A stretch of 11,634 nt of DNA, taken from the NCBI GenBank assembly GCA_947623615.1, contig CANQHH010000021.1:1-11634 (forward strand), in the 5' to 3' direction. Source of the DNA: an uncultured Clostridia bacterium (GTDB lineage: Bacteria > Bacillota > Clostridia > TANB77 > CAG-508). Every line of letters begins with the position of its first letter. The stretch's first letter is position 1. A program made the position numbers and the translations under genes. This document shows positions 7,209 through 11,634 of the stretch, piece after piece. Under the pieces are notes generated by a model, which saw nothing but the letters and a program-made list of their open reading frames with translations, was not told where the DNA came from and searched no databases.

Positions 7209-7237
7209 TTTATACCATAACATTAAGAGTATTTCAA
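7209..7237 (-). promoter_or_regulatory. Sigma-A type promoter of the element's cargo operon
   Basis: On the minus strand, TTGAAA (7237-7232) is followed by a 17-base spacer and TATAAA (7214-7209), with TGG before the -10 (extended -10). It lies inside the element, between attL and the first cargo gene, about 52 bases before the start codon. The cargo therefore does not depend on host transcription. Confidence 0.72.
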
Positions 7238-7275
7238 TATTTTTTAAAGTATAATTATAACTTCAAGCCTTTTTT

Positions 7276-7325
7276 ATTGGTAACTTTTACCACACTTCAT
7301 GTGAGCTATTACTATCTACACTTAA
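7276..7325 (-). other. attL: recombined attachment site at the cargo end of the element
   Basis: On the minus strand host peroxiredoxin DNA (GATAGTAATAGC, then TCA) is followed by the presumed crossover dinucleotide CA (7301-7300) and the element arm 7299-7276 (TGAAGT to CCAAT). The core TCACAT (7304-7299) is identical and in the same orientation as in attR. The arm matches the attR arm in inverted orientation at 19 of 24 positions: ATTGGTAACTTT at the outer end and ACTTCA at the inner end, plus one between. Confidence 0.78.
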
Positions 7326-7551
7326 ACCTATTAAACTTGTGTTTAGTCTCTCAAAATACGGATTTGCTTTTGCAAATGCAATAATCTCAGTTGTGCATAC
7401 GGGTGTAAAATCTCCGTGGATGCGAGAAAAAAACTATCCATTTTCCTTTATAATCACTTAATTTTATATTTCCCTCAGTTGATATTGCTTCAAATTCTGG
7501 TGCATATTGTCCTATTTTTATTATTCCATTCATCATTATTTCATAATCCAT
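7287..7551 (-). pseudogene. Peroxiredoxin (Prx6-type), 5' part, interrupted and frameshifted
   Basis: From the ATG at 7551 the frame reads [20 protein letters not shown], then [15 protein letters not shown], the standard beginning of a thiol peroxidase of the Prx6/AhpC class. After HP (near 7414) one extra base shifts the frame. In the next frame the expected [20 protein letters not shown] follows, with the peroxidatic Cys codon at 7395-7397, then [12 protein letters not shown]. The homology then stops at the TCACAT core and three element-derived codons lead to TAA at 7287-7289. The continuation (LAWIYDIY) is at 2640 and below, 4.66 kb away. In the unshifted frame a TGA comes soon after the shift. 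GGAGG stands 8 bases before the ATG, within a hairpin. It is non-functional as it stands. Confidence 0.87.
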
Positions 7552-7559
7552 AAAATTAA

Positions 7560-7593
7560 CCTCCTACATAATTTTTGTATATATTATGTAGGA
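7560..7593 (-). promoter_or_regulatory. Hairpin covering the ribosome binding site of the split peroxiredoxin gene
   Basis: TCCTACATAAT (7562-7572) and ATTATGTAGGA (7583-7593) are perfect 11-bp inverted repeats with a 10-base loop. On the minus-strand RNA the 3' arm contains AGGA of the AGGAGG site (7565-7560), so folding would hide it. It could be a translational switch, a protein operator, or a weak end signal for the DUF2974 transcript; there is no T-tract. Confidence 0.5.
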
Positions 7594-7630
7594 AATCTTT
7601 ATGTTGTGCATACTTTATACTCTTATTTAC

Positions 7631-8809
7631 TCATATCGTATTTTTCAATTTACCTAAATATTTTTTATCCAATATTTCCATATTTAATTTTGTTTTACTG
7701 ATATAATCTTTCCTTATATCCTCTAATTTTGATTTTTCTCTTTTTCTCAATATATTAATATAAGATGTTGCAATTATTTTTATCATTTGTTTAATCATTT
7801 CTTTATCTTCTTTTGCTATTTCTTCATACTTTTTTAGTACTTTTGGAAGATTAGCTGATATATTTTTTGACATTTCTCCAAAAGTTTCGCTATCTGTCGA
7901 ATAAAACAATTCAAATACTGCATCTATTACAATTTTCCTCTGCTCATTTGTTGTTAATTCTATCCATTCTGTTATTGTCTTATCAATGTCCTCACTTTTA
8001 TCTGTATTTTTTTCAGAATGAATTAAATCATCTTTTAAAACTTGCCAAGAATATATATCGTGTTGTAAAATTCCTCTTTCCAAACTAAAAGCTATTGTCA
8101 TTTTTTCCTTGTGATTTAATAGTCTTCCAATAATTGAATCTTGTGGAATATAGGTTTCGATTTTAGATATAATCTCATTATTGTTGTATTTATTAATAAT
8201 GTTTTTATTAAATCCCGGTCCATCATAATTATATACTTTTATAATTCTATTTTTTATCTCTTCTGATGCTGTTATTGCAGAATATATCGCAACATTTCCA
8301 CCTTTTGAGTGTCCCCCTATTCTTATTTTTTTATTTGGATATTTTGGTGCTATTTTTTCTATATATTTTTTTCCTTCTTTTTGACAAGGAACATTTTCCA
8401 TAAACGCCATATTAAAATCTTCTTTCCATCCATAAATAGAGCTATCTGTTCCTATGTAAGAAATGTACATTTCTTTTTCTGATATATGAACTGTAATAGC
8501 AGCGAATTGTTGCTCTATTTCTTTATCGTTAGTTTGTACATAATCTGTAACTATCATATTCTTGAAACGCTTGCTTTCACCTAAATAAGTAATTAATTCC
8601 TTATCACCATTATATCTAAATTCATCATTTTCAAAATTTTTCATTTTTTTAGAAATAGATTCTATTGTTTCCTTTTTATTCATTTCTATTTTATCAAAAA
8701 TCAAATATGAAAATCTTGCTAGAATTATACTATCAATCTCATTAAATCTAAATTCTTCATTAATTGGTATATCGCCTCTCCATAATAAATAATCATTTAC
8801 ATTTGCCAT
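7631..8809 (-). CDS. DUF2974 (Mbeg1-like) alpha/beta-hydrolase family protein (392 aa)
   Basis: The N-terminus NDYLLWRGDIPINEEFRFNEID is a hallmark of the DUF2974 family as I know it. Residues 119-136 (IGTDSSIYGWKEDFNMAF) and the nucleophile elbow GGHSKGG at 165-171, with Ser168, belong to an alpha/beta-hydrolase of the class 3 lipase-like kind. YNYDGPGF (193-200, Asp196) and HDIYSW (His250) are candidates for the remaining triad members. The C-terminal third is helical, charged and lacks known motifs. There is no signal peptide; the substrate is unknown, and a lipid or ester is the family-based guess. AGGAG stands 6 bases before the ATG. It is the second gene of a unit with the 147-aa helical protein, separated by 57 bases that contain a strong hairpin. 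Confidence 0.88.
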   Translation of the reverse strand: MANVNDYLLWRGDIPINEEFRFNEIDSIILARFSYLIFDKIEMNKKETIESISKKMKNFENDEFRYNGDKELITYLGESKRFKNMIVTDYVQTNDKEIEQQFAAITVHISEKEMYISYIGTDSSIYGWKEDFNMAFMENVPCQKEGKKYIEKIAPKYPNKKIRIGGHSKGGNVAIYSAITASEEIKNRIIKVYNYDGPGFNKNIINKYNNNEIISKIETYIPQDSIIGRLLNHKEKMTIAFSLERGILQHDIYSWQVLKDDLIHSEKNTDKSEDIDKTITEWIELTTNEQRKIVIDAVFELFYSTDSETFGEMSKNISANLPKVLKKYEEIAKEDKEMIKQMIKIIATSYINILRKREKSKLEDIRKDYISKTKLNMEILDKKYLGKLKNTI

Positions 8810-8825
8810 TTTTTTCTCCTTTTTT

Positions 8826-8857
8826 GTAAGCAGTAGCTATTAATATCTACTGCTTAC
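8826..8857 (-). promoter_or_regulatory. Intercistronic hairpin between the 147-aa and DUF2974 genes
   Basis: GTAAGCAGTAG (8826-8836) and CTACTGCTTAC (8847-8857) form a perfect 11-bp stem with a 10-base loop. It begins 9 bases after the upstream stop and ends 5 bases before the Shine-Dalgarno of the DUF2974 gene. On the minus strand it is followed by A, not T, so it is not a standard terminator. It more likely affects mRNA stability or processing, or DUF2974 translation. Confidence 0.55.
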
Positions 8858-8866
8858 TTCATTTTT

Positions 8867-9310
8867 CTATTCTTTTCCATATTTTTCTTCATACTCAGCT
8901 TGTGCTTTTACTATCTCTATCATTGTAGCTTCTGCTTCTTTTGCTGATAATTGTGAAAGTATAGCACACGCTTCTGTATATTCAATCATATCTTCTATTG
9001 ATTTCTCTAATTTTTCTTTATTACGAGCTTCTTTCCAATCTGCTATTTGCACTTTAGCACTATCAATATTCATTTGTGCTTTTAATAATTCAGATGAGGC
9101 TTTACTTTTTGCTTTTTCAGAAAAAATTCTATAATTCTCCTGCATAACATTTAAGTTGCTTTTCGTCTCATTTGTTAATTTGTCAATTTTATCTTTTGCA
9201 TACATTCCTTTAATTTGAAGTGTTTCAATATTATCCTTTGTTTTTTCTCCTAATTCTTTCATTTTTAAATTTAATTCATCCATCTTTGCTTTTATTTCTG
9301 CTTTACCCAT
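8867..9310 (-). CDS. Helical coiled-coil protein of unknown function (147 aa)
   Basis: The whole protein is predicted helical from its composition: rich in Lys, Glu, Ala and Met, with no Pro, and with heptad-like repeats from MGKAEIKAKMDELNLKMKEL to the end. It has no signal peptide, membrane segment or cysteine cluster (only one Cys, near 115). I do not recognise a family. A role as a scaffold or chaperone-like partner is possible but not shown. AGGAGG lies 7 bases before the ATG, and a strong promoter stands upstream, so it is the first gene of a unit with the DUF2974 hydrolase. Joint transcription suggests a shared process, perhaps at the membrane or on lipids, but this is inference. Confidence 0.85.
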   Translation of the reverse strand: MGKAEIKAKMDELNLKMKELGEKTKDNIETLQIKGMYAKDKIDKLTNETKSNLNVMQENYRIFSEKAKSKASSELLKAQMNIDSAKVQIADWKEARNKEKLEKSIEDMIEYTEACAILSQLSAKEAEATMIEIVKAQAEYEEKYGKE

Positions 9311-9371
9311 AACAAACCTCCTAAATATTAATCTTTTATATACTGAATGTAAATTACTATCATTCGAAGTT

Positions 9372-9401
9372 ATTATAGCATATAAAATGCAAGGTTTTCA
9401 A
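9372..9401 (-). promoter_or_regulatory. Promoter of the 147-aa/DUF2974 unit
   Basis: On the minus strand, TTGAAA (9401-9396), an 18-base spacer and TATAAT (9377-9372) with TGC before it (extended -10). It is about 62 bases before the start codon. GGTTTTCAACC, a short palindrome, covers the -35, and TTTTCTAGAAAA (9408-9419) lies just upstream; either could be a regulator site. Confidence 0.7.
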
Positions 9402-9469
9402 CCACACTTTTCTAGAAAATTCCCCCCTTTTAACCTTCTATACAAAATTAGACAAATCCCCTGTTTTTA

Positions 9470-10429
9470 CTATTCATTATTCAAAAAATTCATTACTAAA
9501 TCTATAATTATTTCTTTCTCTTTTGGATTAGATTCTGCTATTAATAAAGTTAGTGCAGCTAAAGTGTTATTATCTATTGTTTGTTTTCCATTTTTATACA
9601 AAATATCATAAAAATTCAAAAAATATATAAACAATGTTGCCGCTATTCTTTTATTTCCATCTGCAAACACATGATTTTTTACTATTAAATACAAGAAATT
9701 TGCTCCTTTTTCTTCTATACTTTTATAGATGTCTTGTCCATCAAAACTTTGATAAATATTACCTATAATTGACTCTAATCCTTTATCTCTTTCTACTGCA
9801 AATAACGAGCTTTCTTCATTAAATCTTAATTTATTTATAATCTCTAAACATTCATTATATTCAATTTTTCTTCCATCTATATTACCTTTTATTTTTTTCA
9901 ATGTTCTGTGGTCATAATCATCTAATAAATCAAGTGCTTTTGAATAATCTCCAATTACTTTTAATATTTCTTTTGCATCATTTCCTTCTAATCTTTCGTC
10001 TATTCTATTCGCAATATCTATTAACTTCACTGTTTTTTCTAAATATTCTAGCCTTTTTTGGTTTACGGCATATCCTTTTAACATATAATCTTTTAAAATT
10101 TGGTTCGCCCATCTTCTAAAAACAACACCTTTATCAGATTTTACCCTATATCCGACACTTAATATCATATCTAAATTATAATATTCGATATTTCTAGAAA
10201 CTTCCCTTTCTCCTTCTTTTTGAACTGTCGCAAATTTTGCGACAGTTGGAATATCTTTTAATTCTTCTTTTAAAGCATTATTAATATGCTTACCTATAGT
10301 CTTTACATCTCTATCAAATAATTCTGATAGTTGTTGTCTATTAAGCCACACAGTTTCATCTTTTAAGTTTACCTCAAGTTTCACCCCCTGTTTTTCAAAT
10401 AAAACAATTTCATTCTTTTTTTCACTCAT
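9470..10429 (-). CDS. RhuM-family protein with C-terminal Fic/Doc domain (319 aa)
   Basis: The N-terminal part (about 6-125) is the RhuM domain: VWLNRQQLSELFDRDVKTIG with a helix-turn-helix look, then the family's NIEYYNLDMILSVGYRVKS and FRRWANQILKDYMLKGY. The C-terminal part (about 195-319) is a Fic/Doc fold with HVFADGNKR at 253-261, a Doc-like variant of the HxFx(D/E)GNxR active site with catalytic His253. Fic/Doc enzymes transfer a nucleotide part or phosphate to target proteins; Doc phosphorylates EF-Tu. No Phd-type antitoxin gene adjoins it, and no inhibitory (S/T)xxxE(G/N) helix is obvious. RhuM proteins are often on mobile islands, but this copy lies outside the element described here, between metG and the 147-aa gene. 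It has its own TTGACA promoter. GGATG about 8 bases before the ATG is a modest binding site. Confidence 0.93.
   Translation of the reverse strand: MSEKKNEIVLFEKQGVKLEVNLKDETVWLNRQQLSELFDRDVKTIGKHINNALKEELKDIPTVAKFATVQKEGEREVSRNIEYYNLDMILSVGYRVKSDKGVVFRRWANQILKDYMLKGYAVNQKRLEYLEKTVKLIDIANRIDERLEGNDAKEILKVIGDYSKALDLLDDYDHRTLKKIKGNIDGRKIEYNECLEIINKLRFNEESSLFAVERDKGLESIIGNIYQSFDGQDIYKSIEEKGANFLYLIVKNHVFADGNKRIAATLFIYFLNFYDILYKNGKQTIDNNTLAALTLLIAESNPKEKEIIIDLVMNFLNNE
10223..10247. repeat. Perfect 12-bp inverted repeat inside the RhuM-Fic coding region
   Basis: AACTGTCGCAAA, one central base, TTTGCGACAGTT. It is GC-richer than its surroundings and encodes the near-symmetric peptide TVAKFATV in the RhuM domain, a part that I recall as conserved in RhuM proteins. 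Coding constraint may explain it, but the perfect match at synonymous positions is unusual. Confidence 0.7.
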
Positions 10430-10515
10430 AAAACCACATCCCTTTACAATATTTTGTTCTTATTACATATATTTCCACATATCTAACCGCACTCTTTTCT
10501 CGAACTCTTGTTTGT

Positions 10516-10544
10516 ATTTTATATTATATTTATTTGTTTGTCAA
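10516..10544 (-). promoter_or_regulatory. Promoter of the RhuM-Fic gene
   Basis: On the minus strand, a consensus TTGACA (10544-10539), a 17-base spacer and TAAAAT (10521-10516). The leader to the ATG at 10429 is about 80 bases. It lies just beyond the metG terminator, so the gene is an independent unit. Confidence 0.72.
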
Positions 10545-10563
10545 TAGTTTTTTATTTTTATTC

Positions 10564-10618
10564 AAAAAAAACAAACTCTTCTCATAATTATGTCTATATG
10601 AGTTAAGTTTGTTTTTTT
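10564..10618 (-). terminator. Strong rho-independent terminator after metG
   Basis: Arms 10570-10586 and 10597-10613 pair 8 bp, skip a 3-base mismatch, and pair 6 bp more (AACAAACT and CTCATA). On the minus strand the stem is followed by a run of eight T. It starts a few bases past the metG stop. A-runs before the left arm and T-runs after the right arm make it look bidirectional, though no plus-strand gene is nearby. Confidence 0.85.
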
Positions 10619-10623
10619 AATAT

Positions 10624-11634
10624 TTACATATCTATTCTTGTAAATAATGGTTCTATATTATCTAATTTTATATTATTTTCAATATCAATCATATTCCATG
10701 ATTTATTTTCTATATTTAAATACTTACGTATTTTCTCACATGCATTTGGCATAAATGGTTCAAATATATTTGCTAAATTTGCAATAATTATTGTGCAATT
10801 ATAAATTGTATTTTTAAATGCTTCTATATCTTCCTTTTTTTGTACCCATGGTTGTTTATCATCATAATATTTATTAGCAAATTCAACTAATTCCATTGCA
10901 ATATCAGATGCCTTTTTAAATTCAAGATTCTCTATTGCTTCTCCTACTTCTTTATATGTTTTCTCTATTTTCTCTGCTACCATATTGTCTTTTTGTCCAA
11001 CTTCTATTTCATCCATTCCTTTAAATTTTAAAGTTCTATTTACTAAGTTACCAAATTTATTTAGTAGTTCTCCATTATTAGTAGCAATAAAGCTTTCCAT
11101 TGTAAAGTTAGAATCCTTTTTTTCAGGACCATTGTTTATCAAATGAAATCTTAATGCATCTACACTATATTTGTCAACTAATTCTAGTGCTGGAATGCCA
11201 TTCCCCTTACTTTTAGATATTTTTTCATCATTAATATTTAAATATTCAGATGAAACTATTACATCTACTAAATGATAATTTTTATTTGTTGCTAGTAAAA
11301 GTGCATTAAATATTATACTATGGAATACAATATTATCTTTACCATGCACCATATATATTAAATTATTATTTCCTTCTTTCCAAAATTTTTCCCAATCTAA
11401 ATTATTGTCTTCGCAATATTTCTTTGTAGCAGTAACATAACCTAGCACAGCATCTATCCATACATACATTTTTTTATTTTCATATCCTTCTACAGGAATA
11501 TCAATTCCCCAGTCTAAATCACGAGTTACTGCTCTATCTACTAATCCTTGCTTCAGATATTTATCTGTTTCATTCTTAGCATTTGCTCTCCATATACTAT
11601 TTACTTTTTTTGTATGATCCTCTATTTCTTTTTG
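10624..11634 (-). CDS. metG: Methionyl-tRNA synthetase, C-terminal 336 residues (5' end beyond right edge)
   Basis: Cytoplasmic class I enzyme that charges tRNA-Met. The frame is open to the window's last base, 55 codons beyond the first in-window ATG at 11469 (QKEIEDHTKK onward, then the conserved LVDRAVTRDLDWGIDIPV), so that ATG is internal. Visible landmarks are KMYVWIDAVLGY, MVHGKDNIVFHSI and the signature KISKSKGNGIP (11209-11223 for KISKS), which is the KMSKS loop that binds ATP. An anticodon-binding helical domain follows, with FGNLVNRTLKF and DKQPWVQKK. It ends at FTRIDM, without the C-terminal EMAP/Arc1-like tRNA-binding domain, so it is the short form of the enzyme. The HIGH motif and any zinc domain lie outside the window. 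It ends in a strong terminator. Confidence 0.97.
   Translation of the reverse strand, partial: QKEIEDHTKKVNSIWRANAKNETDKYLKQGLVDRAVTRDLDWGIDIPVEGYENKKMYVWIDAVLGYVTATKKYCEDNNLDWEKFWKEGNNNLIYMVHGKDNIVFHSIIFNALLLATNKNYHLVDVIVSSEYLNINDEKISKSKGNGIPALELVDKYSVDALRFHLINNGPEKKDSNFTMESFIATNNGELLNKFGNLVNRTLKFKGMDEIEVGQKDNMVAEKIEKTYKEVGEAIENLEFKKASDIAMELVEFANKYYDDKQPWVQKKEDIEAFKNTIYNCTIIIANLANIFEPFMPNACEKIRKYLNIENKSWNMIDIENNIKLDNIEPLFTRIDM

Larger units (their letters stand above)
2640..7301 (-). mobile_element. 4.66-kb serine-recombinase element integrated in a peroxiredoxin gene
   Basis: The element is bounded by attR and attL, both mapped from the break in the peroxiredoxin gene. The distance between the two CA crossovers is 4,660 bp. 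Contents, all on the minus strand: a 148-aa protein, an HExxH peptidase, a 440-aa protein, a 60-aa membrane protein, and the large serine recombinase placed at the end, abutting attR. I see no relaxase, type IV secretion, replication, capsid or terminase genes. It is therefore either a self-excising minimal element, a decayed one, or one mobilised only through its recombinase. The shared host/element core is TCACAT, and no longer target duplication is present, as expected for serine recombination. Confidence 0.85.

Noticed and set aside
7247..7263. AT palindrome TATAATTATA with AAG/CTT flanks, upstream of the cargo promoter, as an operator
   Set aside because: Suggestive position, but in DNA this AT-rich such palindromes are common and it does not match a regulator box I know well.
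9408..9419. TTTTCTAGAAAA as a terminator of the RhuM-Fic gene
   Set aside because: A 12-bp AT-rich palindrome with no loop and no T-tract cannot form a terminator hairpin. I found no convincing terminator for this gene.
10624..11469. A 281-aa metG gene starting at the ATG at 11469
   Set aside because: The frame stays open and conserved for 55 more codons to the window edge, so the true start is outside.
1..11634. CRISPR arrays, tRNA or rRNA genes, riboswitches, insertion sequences with DDE transposases
   Set aside because: I looked for regular spaced repeats, cloverleaf-type GC-rich segments, long structured leaders and transposase motifs on both strands and saw none.

Overview
The window is very AT-rich (GC roughly in the high twenties of percent by eye) and has Gram-positive style AGGAGG ribosome binding sites. 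It carries a DUF1540 gene, a Maf protein, a SpoIVCA/TndX-type serine recombinase and a methionyl-tRNA synthetase. Together these suggest a low-GC member of the Bacillota, most likely an uncultured gut Clostridia; the species cannot be named from sequence alone. Every gene I can support lies on the minus strand, so transcription runs from high to low coordinates.

From right to left in the direction of transcription: the 3' two-thirds of metG runs off the right edge and ends in a strong terminator. Next come a RhuM-Fic/Doc fusion gene with its own promoter, then a two-gene unit with a helical coiled-coil protein, an intercistronic hairpin and a DUF2974 alpha/beta-hydrolase. Beyond them are a split peroxiredoxin gene with a mobile element inside it, then maf, a DUF1540 Cys-rich miniprotein, and the 5' part of an ABC exporter that runs off the left edge.

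The main discovery is the mobile element. A 1-Cys (Prx6-type) peroxiredoxin gene is cut in two. Its first third, with the active-site PVCTTE, is at about 7300-7551, and the remainder is at 2177-2640. Between them lies a 4,660-bp element ending in a large serine recombinase. Both junctions can be read to the base. They share the core TCACAT (minus strand). The two element-side arms are inverted repeats of each other (19 of 24 positions), so the excised circle would carry a 50-bp attP made of two 24-bp arms around a non-palindromic CA dinucleotide. Joining the host sides restores a continuous peroxiredoxin apart from one surplus base in the 5' piece.

The element has no recognisable conjugation, replication or phage genes. 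Besides the recombinase it carries a short co-directional operon from its own promoter: a 148-aa protein, a predicted HExxH zinc metallopeptidase, a 440-aa protein of unknown function, and a small two-helix membrane protein of clearly higher GC. The peptidase and 440-aa frames overlap by 77 bases and may once have been, or may still act as, a single protein. The operon's role is unknown; a defence or accessory function is only a hypothesis.
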